From Bacteroidales bacterium (GTDB taxonomy: Bacteria > Bacteroidota > Bacteroidia > Bacteroidales > GCA-2748055), in NCBI GenBank assembly GCA_023135025.1, contig JAGLTY010000014.1, positions 1-15,012 of the forward strand: a stretch of DNA of 15,012 nucleotides, written 5' to 3'. Positions 7,140-14,563 of the stretch are shown here, in pieces. Below the pieces are notes generated by a model. It made no database searches. It worked only from the letters and a program-made list of their open reading frames with translations, and was not told the origin of the DNA. Position 1 is the stretch's first letter, and the number at the start of each line of letters is the position of its first letter. The position numbers and the translations under genes are program-made.

Positions 7140-7158
7140 ACGCTTGCGACGCAAGCGT
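7140..7158 (+). other. Perfect inverted repeat (mRNA hairpin) between dctP and dctQ
   Basis: ACGCTTGCGACGCAAGCGT is a perfect inverted repeat starting 2 bp after the dctP stop codon. As RNA it would form an 8-bp GC-rich stem (ACGCTTGC with GCAAGCGT) closed by a GAC triloop. No U-tract follows, so a classical intrinsic terminator is unlikely. A hairpin right after a binding-protein gene often limits read-through or protects the upstream message so that the receptor is made in excess over the permease; that role is inferred here. It could also be a copy of a dispersed palindromic repeat. Confidence 0.7.
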
Positions 7159-7160
7159 TA

Positions 7161-7188
7161 GTTAATGGTAAATGGTTAATAGTTATTG
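7161..7188. repeat. Degenerate heptanucleotide tandem repeat, four units
   Basis: Four consecutive 7-bp units with consensus GTTAATG occupy 7161-7167, 7168-7174, 7175-7181 and 7182-7188; each later unit differs from the consensus by one base. The array fills the space between the hairpin at 7140-7158 and the dctQ ATG at 7193, so it occupies the dctQ ribosome-binding region. The low complexity of the AT-rich sequence allows a chance origin, but the unbroken 7-bp register is striking. Confidence 0.5.
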
Positions 7189-7192
7189 AAAT

Positions 7193-7669
7193 ATGATAAA
7201 GACGTTTCAACATAAATTAAACAGGGTTTTGGAGGTGTTCCTTGTGTGCCTGATGTCGGTCCTGGTACTGGATGTACTCTGGCAGGTATTCAGCCGTTAC
7301 CTCCTCTCCTCCCCAAGCTCATTTACCGATGAACTGGCTGGTTTCCTGCTCATCTGGGTGGGCATGCTGGGTGCCGCCTATGTGGCAGGAAGAAAGGAGC
7401 ACCTGGCCATCGATATCCTGATTCAGAAATCGCCCCCGGCCAGGCAACGCCTGTTGATTTACATCATTCGCTCCCTCATCTTTCTGTTTGCTCTCTCTGT
7501 GATGGTTACAGGTGGTGTCATATTGATGTATACCCGTTTTGTACTGCAGGTGAAATCGGCTGCTCTCCAGCTTCCGCTTGGCTACGTATATAGTGTCCTC
7601 CCCATCAGTGGACTGATTATCATGTTCTATGAAGTACTTCATATCCTCGAAATAAAAAAATCCAAATAG
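7193..7669 (+). CDS. dctQ: TRAP transporter small membrane subunit (DctQ family)
   Basis: A 158-residue integral membrane protein with four predicted helices at about 13-32, 48-65, 86-112 and 129-150, the standard DctQ architecture. Family-like positions include the FTDELAGFLLIWVGMLGAAY segment (44-63), with an acidic pair before the second helix, GRKEHLAIDIL (66-76) and LPLGYVYSVLPISGLIIMFYE (127-147). DctQ supports the large subunit and docks the DctP receptor in sodium-driven uptake. dctM begins 1 bp after the dctQ stop, so translational coupling is likely. The ATG at 7193 directly follows a short AT-rich repeat and has no obvious Shine-Dalgarno sequence. The identification rests on length, topology, these motifs and position between dctP and dctM. 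Confidence 0.92.
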   Translation: MIKTFQHKLNRVLEVFLVCLMSVLVLDVLWQVFSRYLLSSPSSFTDELAGFLLIWVGMLGAAYVAGRKEHLAIDILIQKSPPARQRLLIYIIRSLIFLFALSVMVTGGVILMYTRFVLQVKSAALQLPLGYVYSVLPISGLIIMFYEVLHILEIKKSK

Positions 7670-7670
7670 C

Positions 7671-9125
7671 ATGGAAGTACTGGTCCTCGTTCTCAGCTTC
7701 GTCATCCTCCTGATTATTGGCGTACCCATCGCTTTTAGCATAGGTATTGCCGGGATTCTGACCATGCTGATGTCGATCGATGCATTGCCAGCTCTGACCA
7801 CCTACGCCCAACGTATGGCTACCGGACTGGACAGCTTTGCCCTGCTTGCCATCCCATTCTTTGTACTGGCAGGAGGTATTATGAACAGCGGGGGAATTGC
7901 CATGCGTCTCATCAACTTTGCCAGGGTACTGGTGGGAAGACTTCCGGCCGGACTGGCCTTTGTGAACGTGATTGGCAATATGCTATTTGGTGCCATCTCC
8001 GGTTCTGCCGCGGCTGCCACATCCGCCATCGGAAGCATTATGGGTCCCGAAATGAAAAAGGAGGGATATGATGAAAATTTCAGCGCTGCTGTCAATATCA
8101 CATCGGCGACCACCGGCCTGACCATTCCTCCCAGCAATATCCTGATCATCTACTCCCTGGCCAGCGGGGGTGTCTCCATCACAGCACTGTTCCTGGCTGG
8201 ATATATTCCCGGAATACTCACGGGTATGGGCATTATGCTTGTGGCCATGTCGATGATGATAATTAAAAACAGGGGGTTCAAAGGACTGGCCAGTGTACTG
8301 GGGAAGGTGTTTCTGGTTTCCATCATCCTGGTAGGAGCCGGAATCGGAATGAAAGCGGTGCACGAAGCTTCTGCCCCGGCTTTTAAGGGAGTGGTATACG
8401 GATTGCTGCTACTCTTTCTGGCCTACTCAATCTATAAATCAGCAACCAACTGGGAATTCTTTAAATTCGCCTTCAGAAAATTTATTGATGCCCTACCCTC
8501 CCTGCTGATGCTTATCATTGTGATCGGAGGGATCGTGGCAGGATTCTTCACTGCCACCGAAGCATCGGCAGTAGCTGTTCTCTATGCGCTGATCCTGGCC
8601 CTGATCTACAAAGAGATTACGATTAAGGACCTTCCGGCTATCATCCTGAAGTCTGTACGGACCACCTGTATTGTCTTGCTGCTGGTAGCTACCAGCATCG
8701 GGATGTCGTGGATCATGTCCTACGAAAACATTCCACAGAATGTGAGCAACGGCCTAATAAGTCTGAGCGACAACCCTATTGTGATCCTTCTGGTGATCAA
8801 TTTTATCCTGCTCTTTGTAGGGGTATTTATGGATATGACCCCGGCGGTACTGATCTTCACCCCCATATTCCTGCCTATTGTCTCGGCCCAACTGGGCATG
8901 GATCCCATCCATTTTGGTATTGTGATTGTGCTGAACCTCTGTGTGGGACTCTGTACGCCCCCTGTGGGGTCGGTACTGTTTATCGGGTGCAGTGTGGCCA
9001 ATCTGAAGATTGAGCAGGTGGTCAAACCCCTGATACCCATGTTTATCGTCATGATTGTGGTGCTGATGCTGGTTACCTACATACCGTCATTGAGTCTCTG
9101 GCTGCCCAACCTGCTGATGAAGTAA
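7671..9125 (+). CDS. dctM: TRAP transporter large membrane subunit (DctM family), with extra central segment
   Basis: A 484-residue polytopic protein, the ion-coupled permease of the TRAP system. First-half signatures are FALLAIPFFVLAGGIMNSGGIA (56-77), NVIGNMLFGAISGSAAAATSAIGSIMGPEM (99-128) and TTGLTIPPSNILIIYS (147-162). Second-half signatures are GGIVAGFFTATEASAVAVLYAL (286-307), GVFMDMTPAVLIFTPIFLPI (384-403) and GLCTPPVGSVLF (426-437). It is about 50-60 residues longer than the usual 425-430. The excess lies between the halves at roughly 203-262 and contains two hydrophobic stretches (211-228 and 238-255) that look like two additional helices. A frameshift is not indicated, because both flanking halves are intact in one frame. 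It starts 1 bp after dctQ; xylB follows after 18 bp. Confidence 0.94.
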   Translation: MEVLVLVLSFVILLIIGVPIAFSIGIAGILTMLMSIDALPALTTYAQRMATGLDSFALLAIPFFVLAGGIMNSGGIAMRLINFARVLVGRLPAGLAFVNVIGNMLFGAISGSAAAATSAIGSIMGPEMKKEGYDENFSAAVNITSATTGLTIPPSNILIIYSLASGGVSITALFLAGYIPGILTGMGIMLVAMSMMIIKNRGFKGLASVLGKVFLVSIILVGAGIGMKAVHEASAPAFKGVVYGLLLLFLAYSIYKSATNWEFFKFAFRKFIDALPSLLMLIIVIGGIVAGFFTATEASAVAVLYALILALIYKEITIKDLPAIILKSVRTTCIVLLLVATSIGMSWIMSYENIPQNVSNGLISLSDNPIVILLVINFILLFVGVFMDMTPAVLIFTPIFLPIVSAQLGMDPIHFGIVIVLNLCVGLCTPPVGSVLFIGCSVANLKIEQVVKPLIPMFIVMIVVLMLVTYIPSLSLWLPNLLMK

Positions 9126-9143
9126 ACTGCTAATTTTTTTACT

Positions 9144-10634
9144 ATGTACTTACTCGGATACGATGTGGGAAGCTCCTCGGTAAAAGCGAGCCTGATCAAT
9201 GCAGAATCGGGCCGCTCAGTAGCCTCAGCTTTCTACCCCAAAAAGGAGATGAAGATTGATGCTCCAAGGGCAGGCTGGGCCGAACAGGATCCGGAACAGT
9301 GGTGGACCAACCTGATGCTCGCCACCAATGACGTGATGCAGTCCGCAGAGATCGACCCCTCCTCCATCAAATCCATCGGCATCGCATACCAGATGCACGG
9401 ACTTGTGCTTGTGGACAAAGATCACCAGTTGCTTCGATCATCCATCATCTGGTGCGACTCCCGGGCGGTTTCCCATGGAGACCACGCAATGGAAAAAATC
9501 GGACAGGATAAGTGTCTGTCCCATCTGTTGAACTCACCCGGAAACTTCACAGCCTCCAAACTGAGCTGGGTCATCATGAATGAACCGGAGATATACGAAA
9601 AGACCTATAAATTCATGCTTCCGGGCGACTATATAGCCATGAAGATGAGCGGGGAGATCAATACCACCATTTCGGGACTATCTGAAGGGATCATGTGGGA
9701 TTTCCAGGAGAACTCACTGGCTGACTTTCTGCTGGAGTATTACGGGATCCATAAACACCTGGTTCCCGATATCGTCCCCACCTTTTCGGAACAGGGGCGT
9801 CTCTCTGCTGCTGCCGCTGAAGAGCTGGGACTTGTACCAGGAATCCGGATCGCCTACCGGGCTGGCGACCAGCCCAATAATGCATTCTCACTGAATGTGC
9901 TGAATCCCGGTGAGATTGCTGCCACTGCGGGAACATCAGGGGTGGTGTACGGTGTAAGCGATGAGGTAAAGTACGATCCCCTCAGCCGGGTCAACACCTT
10001 CGCCCATGTTAACCACAGTCCGGAGATGAACAGGTTGGGCGTACTGCTCTGCATCAACGGCACCGGGATCCAGTACTCCTGGCTAAAGCAGAACCTCACA
10101 CAGAAGGAGATGAACTATCCGGCACTTAACGACCTGGCAATGAATGCACCCATCGGTTCGGAGGGGTTGCTGATGCTCCCCTTTGGAAACGGTGCAGAAC
10201 GGATGCTGGGAAACAAGGATGTGGGGGCCACGGTCAAAAACATCAATTTCAATATCCACAACAGCTCCCACCTGGTACGCGCTGCCCAGGAGGGTGTGGC
10301 GTTCTCCATGCACTATGGTATGGAGATCATGAAAGAGATCGGGATCCATCCAACTGTGATCAGGGCCGGAATGGCCAATATGTTCCTGAGCCCGGTATTC
10401 AGGGATACCCTGGCAGAGATCTCAGATGCCACCATTGAGTTGTACGATACAGATGGTTCCATAGGAGCAGCCAACGGCGCCGGCATTGGATCGGGTACCT
10501 TTGGCTCTTTCGAAGAGGCCTTTGAGAACCTGAATATGCGAATGGTAGTAGAACCCACACACAAACAGAGTGAACAGTACAATGAAGCCTTCGGAAAATG
10601 GAAGAAAGAATTAGAAAAATGTATAACAAACTAG
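9144..10634 (+). CDS. xylB: Xylulokinase (FGGY carbohydrate kinase)
   Basis: A 496-residue two-domain FGGY kinase that would phosphorylate D-xylulose to xylulose 5-phosphate with ATP. The N-terminal phosphate loop is GYDVGSSSVKASLI (5-18). The sugar-site region reads MHGLVLVDKD (84-93), then IIWCDSRA (101-108), typical of xylulokinases. Asp242 in YRAGDQPNNA (238-247) matches the catalytic base (Asp233 in E. coli XylB). The C-terminal ATP-binding domain includes ATAGTSGVVYG (260-270), a LMLPFGNGAERMLG stretch (343-356), and RAGMANMFLSPVFRDTLAE (407-425). FGGY specificity is hard to read from sequence alone, but xylose isomerase lies 10 bp downstream, which strongly supports xylulose. It follows dctM by 18 bp in the same operon, coupling pentose use to sugar-acid uptake. 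Confidence 0.9.
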   Translation: MYLLGYDVGSSSVKASLINAESGRSVASAFYPKKEMKIDAPRAGWAEQDPEQWWTNLMLATNDVMQSAEIDPSSIKSIGIAYQMHGLVLVDKDHQLLRSSIIWCDSRAVSHGDHAMEKIGQDKCLSHLLNSPGNFTASKLSWVIMNEPEIYEKTYKFMLPGDYIAMKMSGEINTTISGLSEGIMWDFQENSLADFLLEYYGIHKHLVPDIVPTFSEQGRLSAAAAEELGLVPGIRIAYRAGDQPNNAFSLNVLNPGEIAATAGTSGVVYGVSDEVKYDPLSRVNTFAHVNHSPEMNRLGVLLCINGTGIQYSWLKQNLTQKEMNYPALNDLAMNAPIGSEGLLMLPFGNGAERMLGNKDVGATVKNINFNIHNSSHLVRAAQEGVAFSMHYGMEIMKEIGIHPTVIRAGMANMFLSPVFRDTLAEISDATIELYDTDGSIGAANGAGIGSGTFGSFEEAFENLNMRMVVEPTHKQSEQYNEAFGKWKKELEKCITN

Positions 10635-10644
10635 ATAGAAGAAA

Positions 10645-11976
10645 ATGGAGTACTTAGTAGGTGACAAAGAGTATTTCCCGGGCATCGGGAAGATTAAATT
10701 CGAAGGCAGGGAATCGGACAATCCGCTGGCCTTTAAATTCTATGACGAGAACAAGGTGGTGGCCGGAAAAACCATGAAAGAACACATGCGCTTTGCCATC
10801 GCCTACTGGCACACCTTCTGCGGAACCGGGGAAGATCCTTTCGGGCCGGGAACCCAGCTCTTTCCCTGGGCCAACGGCAACAACGCCATTGAACGCGCTA
10901 AAAACAAGATGGATGCTGCTTTTGAGTTCTTCACAAAGATCGGCGCGCCCTACTACTGCTTCCATGACATCGATGTGGTTTCAGAAGGGAGCTCGGTCAA
11001 TGAGTACGAAACCAACATGCAAGCGATGGTGGAGTATGCCAGACAGAAGCAGGCCGACTCGGGTGTGAAGCTGCTGTGGGGTACCGCCAATGTCTTTTCC
11101 AATCCACGCTATATGAACGGGGCCGCCACCAATCCCGATTTCAACGTGCTTCCCTGGGTGGCCACACAGGTGAAAAATGCCATGGATGCCACCATTGCAC
11201 TGGGTGGTGAGAACTATGTGTTCTGGGGCGGACGCGAAGGCTACATGTCGCTGCTGAATACCGACATGAAGCGTGAGCAGGAGCACCTGGCCAAATTCCT
11301 CCATATGGCCAGGGACTATGCACGCAGCAATGGGTTTACCGGTCCCTTCCTTATCGAACCCAAACCCATGGAGCCCACAAAGCACCAGTACGATTTCGAT
11401 ACCGCCACTGTGATCGGGTTCCTTCAGAAGTATGGACTGGCAGGCGATTTCAAAATGAACATTGAGGTGAACCATGCCACTCTGGCGGGACACACCTTCC
11501 AGCACGAGCTACAGGTTGCCGTTGATAACGGACTCTTCTGCTCCATCGATGCCAACAGGGGCGACTACCAGAACGGCTGGGATACCGACCAGTTCCCGGT
11601 CAACCTCTATGAGTTGATCGAATCGATGTTACCCATTGTGGAGGCAGGAGGATTTACCTCCGGTGGAATCAACTTCGATGCCAAAACACGTCGCAACAGT
11701 ACCGATATGGAGGATATATTTATCGCCCATATTTCCGGTATGGACGTTTTTGCCAGGGCCTTTGAGATCACCCTGGAGATGCTGGAGAAGTCGGCCTATA
11801 AGAAGATGAAAGCAGATCGATACACCTCCTTTGACAGCGGCGACGGTGCAAAGTTTGAGAAGGGTGAACTGAACCTGGAACAGCTGAGCGCCCTGGCCAA
11901 ATCCAATGGAGAGCCCAAACAGACCTCAGGAAAGCAGGAGCTCTACGAATCGATCATTAACCAATATATCAAATAG
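10645..11976 (+). CDS. xylA: Xylose isomerase
   Basis: A 443-residue TIM-barrel enzyme converting D-xylose to D-xylulose in the cytoplasm, close in length to E. coli XylA (440). Every active-site residue of E. coli XylA is present with a constant +6 offset: His107 and Asp110 in CFHDIDV, Glu238 and Lys240 in [15 protein letters not shown], Glu274 and His277 in [17 protein letters not shown], Asp302 in SIDANRGD, Asp313 and Asp315 in GWDTDQFP, and Asp345 in [11 protein letters not shown]. These bind two divalent metal ions and shuttle the hydride. The length and insertions fit the longer class II xylose isomerases. The gene follows xylB by 10 bp, and the lactonase gene starts 5 bp later, so all three are co-transcribed. 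No xylose transporter or xylose-specific regulator is visible next to it, which is unusual for a stand-alone xylose operon. Confidence 0.97.
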   Translation: MEYLVGDKEYFPGIGKIKFEGRESDNPLAFKFYDENKVVAGKTMKEHMRFAIAYWHTFCGTGEDPFGPGTQLFPWANGNNAIERAKNKMDAAFEFFTKIGAPYYCFHDIDVVSEGSSVNEYETNMQAMVEYARQKQADSGVKLLWGTANVFSNPRYMNGAATNPDFNVLPWVATQVKNAMDATIALGGENYVFWGGREGYMSLLNTDMKREQEHLAKFLHMARDYARSNGFTGPFLIEPKPMEPTKHQYDFDTATVIGFLQKYGLAGDFKMNIEVNHATLAGHTFQHELQVAVDNGLFCSIDANRGDYQNGWDTDQFPVNLYELIESMLPIVEAGGFTSGGINFDAKTRRNSTDMEDIFIAHISGMDVFARAFEITLEMLEKSAYKKMKADRYTSFDSGDGAKFEKGELNLEQLSALAKSNGEPKQTSGKQELYESIINQYIK

Positions 11977-11981
11977 AGAGA

Positions 11982-13145
11982 ATGAAAAAAATAAGCCTAT
12001 TTATAAAAACAAGCCTTTGGGCACTTTCAACAATGGCACTTTTCAACTGTGCGGGAACAACAGAACCTGCCGAAACCATCAGGTTCTATGTAGGATCATC
12101 CAACGGGAGCCTCTCTCACTCCATCTACCTCTGCGAACTGAATCCGGCTGATGGGGCCTTTGCGGTGCTTGACTCTTTTGCAGGTGCTACAGGAGCTTCA
12201 TATCTGGATCTTTCACCAGGGGAGAAATATCTCTTTGCAATCAACCAGGATTACTGGAACCAGGAGACCAAACACGCTACAGTCACCTCGTTTATCATTG
12301 AGCCCGGTACCATAGCCCTGAAACCGGTCAACAGCCAATCCAGCGAAGGAGCGGGTATCTGTCATATCTATTGCAGCAAGAAGGGTGATTATATCTTTGC
12401 CGCCAACTATGGCAGCGGACATGTTACAACACTTCCTGTTGGAGAGAACGGGGTGATTGCTCCGGCCAGCAGTGTGGTGATCGGAGAGGGTACGGGTCCG
12501 GTGGAGAGCAGGCAGCAGGGACCCCATGCCCACCAGGTGATGCTGGACCCCGGACAAAATTTCCTGCTGGTCCCCGACCTGGGAACTGACAAGGTGATGA
12601 TCTATGCCTTTGATCCCGAAAGCGGGATCCTGACACCCAACCCGGCCCAGCCCTTCTTTAAACTGGCCCCGGGAGCCGGTCCACGCCACCTCGCCTTTCA
12701 TCCCGATGGGAAATCGCTCTATATTGTCAATGAAATCAACTCCACACTCACCGCCTGCAGTTACAACAGTGCCGATGGAACAATCACTGAAGTGAATACA
12801 CTGAGTACCGTGGAAGCATCCCATGAGGGAATGAAATACCCGGCAGCAGTAAGGGTACATCCCAACGGCAATTTTCTGTATGCTTCCACACGGGGCGAAA
12901 ACAGTTGTATCACCACCTTCCGGATTAACAGTGACCGGTCGGCCACCATGATCCAGGTGATGGAGCAGGTACCCAACTGGCCCAGGGATTTTAATGTGGA
13001 CCCTTCGGGCAGGTTTATGCTTGTGGCCGGGGAACGTTCAGATGAGATCAGACTCTACAATATCGATCCTGAAAACGGCGTGCTCTCTGAAACCGGTGGC
13101 ATCGTCAAACTGCCTGCACCAGCCTCCGTTCTGTTTGTTAATTGA
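11982..13145 (+). CDS. Lactonase-family beta-propeller lipoprotein (YbhE/Pgl-like)
   Basis: A 387-residue protein with an N-terminal signal ending in ALFNC (Cys23), a probable lipoprotein signal, so it acts outside the cytoplasm. The remainder is the seven-bladed propeller of the YbhE-type lactonase family (PF10282): FYVGSSNG (35-42), FAANYGSGHV (139-148), GPHAHQVMLDPGQNFLLVPDLGTDKV (180-205), GAGPRHLAFHPDGKSLYIVNE (231-251), AAVRVHPNGNFLYASTRGEN (288-307) and WPRDFNVDPSGRFMLVAGE (333-351). Characterised relatives hydrolyse 6-phosphogluconolactone or other sugar lactones. A phosphorylated cytoplasmic substrate is unlikely for an exported protein, so a free aldono- or uronolactone is more plausible (inference). 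It is the last gene of the operon, 5 bp after xylA. The likely start is the ATG at 11982, which gives the signal peptide. Confidence 0.87.
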   Translation: MKKISLFIKTSLWALSTMALFNCAGTTEPAETIRFYVGSSNGSLSHSIYLCELNPADGAFAVLDSFAGATGASYLDLSPGEKYLFAINQDYWNQETKHATVTSFIIEPGTIALKPVNSQSSEGAGICHIYCSKKGDYIFAANYGSGHVTTLPVGENGVIAPASSVVIGEGTGPVESRQQGPHAHQVMLDPGQNFLLVPDLGTDKVMIYAFDPESGILTPNPAQPFFKLAPGAGPRHLAFHPDGKSLYIVNEINSTLTACSYNSADGTITEVNTLSTVEASHEGMKYPAAVRVHPNGNFLYASTRGENSCITTFRINSDRSATMIQVMEQVPNWPRDFNVDPSGRFMLVAGERSDEIRLYNIDPENGVLSETGGIVKLPAPASVLFVN

Positions 13146-13150
13146 GAATA

Positions 13151-13167
13151 GCCTGACTGAAACAGGC
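13151..13167. terminator. Weak candidate hairpin between convergent genes
   Basis: GCCTG at 13151-13155 pairs with CAGGC at 13163-13167 around a 7-nt loop, in the 38-bp gap between the convergent lactonase and Nramp-like genes. The position suits a bidirectional terminator, but the stem is only 5 bp and no T-run follows on either strand, so it may be coincidental. Confidence 0.25.
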
Positions 13168-13183
13168 CATTGCCGGAGGAGGA

Positions 13184-14551
13184 TCAGAACAGTTTGAGAA
13201 TCCCGTAAATAGCGACGGAAAAGATGGCCAGGCAACTGATAATCAGGAAGAAGTTGTAGAGCCTTCCCGTTGAAAGCAATCCTTTTTCCGGACCGAACCT
13301 GAACCAGATTCCGGCAATCACCACAATAAAGAGCATCACAAAGGTGGCGATCCCACCAATGGTCACCATCAGTACCGGTAGTCTGATAACCAGAAAAGCG
13401 ATGGTCCAGAGCACGGGAAACATGATGGCCAGGAACCTGATGGTACGCAACCGCGTCCTTAAGTTGTTAAAGTCGATCCACCCCACCACTCCAAACAGAT
13501 CTGAAAAGACCCGGGTCCTGATAGCCAGTGCGGCAAAAAGGGTGGAAAAGAGAACCACAAAGGAGCCAGCCAGGAAGATGTTCTTGGCGGTGGGACCCAC
13601 CGATTCGGTATAGATCCTTGAAAGCGTCTCAATCATCTGGTAACCTTCGGGAATATCGCCCCGCTGGTAAAGGATGGAGGCCCCCAGCAGAAAAAATGCA
13701 GCTGTCACAACGGTATAGACGATCATGGATAGAAAAGCATCCAGGTACATCACTCTGATCCATCCCCTGGCCCTCTTTTTCCATTGATCAGACTCCTCCC
13801 TGCTCCCTGTATACCGGGCATACCCCTTTTCGATACACCAGTAGTTATAGGAGAGGATCTCATCCCCTCCCACCCCGGTGAGTCCGAATGCTGCAAAAGC
13901 AAACCCGACTGTCCCCTTTGGCAGGCGAAAAGAGAGTCCCTCTGCAATATCGGGCCAGGTTACAGCAAACCCGGTGTTCTGAACCATAAAGAGGGCCAGC
14001 AGGGTAAAAACCGTAAAAAGCACCATAAAGACCAGGGAGATCTTCTCCACCACCTCATAAAAACCGAAAAGCATCACAGTAATCACAATAAATGCCACAA
14101 GAATGGTCCAGACAGCTATGGAGAGCGCTGGAACAGCAATATTCAGAATAATGGCCACACCCCCGATGATCCCTCCCAGCTGGAGCGGTTTAAAGAGCCA
14201 CAGTACCAGCCAGGACCATACAGCCCAGCTTACCTTTCTCTTTCCAAACCGGGGGCCCGGTATTTTGTTCATCATATTCATGGCGGTCACTCCGCGGGTA
14301 ATGGACTGCCTGCCAAACTCCAGTTGCAGCACAATCTTTACCAGGCAGCTCACCAGGATCACCCAGAGGGTAACAAATCCAGCCTTGGCTCCCAATGAGG
14401 TGGTAGCGATCAGTTCGCCTGAACCCACCACAGAAGCAGAGAGGATAAAGCCCGGACCCAGAAATTTTAATTTTTGTCTGAACCTGGAGGGAGACTCCAG
14501 GATTGCATTTTTATCAAGTCGGTAAGGGTCAGATGAATGGGGAAATGCCAT
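13184..14551 (-). CDS. Nramp-like membrane transporter lacking the canonical metal-binding motif
   Basis: A 455-residue protein with about eleven predicted helices and the Nramp/LeuT-type plan. The first helix reads GPGFILSASVVGSGELIATTSLGAKAGF (32-59), which aligns with Nramp helix 1. The metal-binding DPGN of true Mn/Fe transporters is replaced by GSGE (43-46). The helix-6 MPH motif is also absent; that region reads FAFAAFGLTGVGGDEILSYNYW (217-238). The usual metal ligands (Asp, Asn, Met) are therefore missing, and manganese or iron transport should not be assumed. A polar insert, YTGSREESDQWKKRARGW (247-264), follows helix 6. It is 12 bp downstream of the KDG kinase gene on the same strand, so the two are probably co-transcribed. 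Such divergent Nramp proteins recur beside sugar genes in some bacteria (recollection, not checked). Magnesium or an organic solute are possible substrates; the true substrate is unknown. Confidence 0.82.
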   Translation of the reverse strand: MAFPHSSDPYRLDKNAILESPSRFRQKLKFLGPGFILSASVVGSGELIATTSLGAKAGFVTLWVILVSCLVKIVLQLEFGRQSITRGVTAMNMMNKIPGPRFGKRKVSWAVWSWLVLWLFKPLQLGGIIGGVAIILNIAVPALSIAVWTILVAFIVITVMLFGFYEVVEKISLVFMVLFTVFTLLALFMVQNTGFAVTWPDIAEGLSFRLPKGTVGFAFAAFGLTGVGGDEILSYNYWCIEKGYARYTGSREESDQWKKRARGWIRVMYLDAFLSMIVYTVVTAAFFLLGASILYQRGDIPEGYQMIETLSRIYTESVGPTAKNIFLAGSFVVLFSTLFAALAIRTRVFSDLFGVVGWIDFNNLRTRLRTIRFLAIMFPVLWTIAFLVIRLPVLMVTIGGIATFVMLFIVVIAGIWFRFGPEKGLLSTGRLYNFFLIISCLAIFSVAIYGILKLF

Positions 14552-14563
14552 AAAAACAGACCG

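Noticed and set aside
9128..9143. T-run between dctM and xylB as an intrinsic terminator
   Set aside because: There is a run of seven T but no stem-loop before it, and the 18-bp spacing supports continued transcription into xylB.
10981..11505. A 174-residue open frame on the minus strand inside xylA
   Set aside because: It is fully antisense to xylA, whose active-site residues are all intact. The encoded peptide has no recognisable family features and there is no promoter or spacing evidence; it reflects codon bias of the sense gene.
11540..11552. ATCGAT cores inside genes (for example in xylA, in dctQ near 7405 and near 14919) as further operators
   Set aside because: The flanking bases do not extend the palindrome or match the GCGC/GTAC arms seen at the two intergenic sites, so these look like chance hexamers in coding sequence.
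13784..14398. A 204-residue plus-strand open frame across the Nramp-like gene
   Set aside because: The translation is rich in Pro, His, Gln and Lys with no domain, while the minus-strand frame gives a coherent multi-helix transporter.
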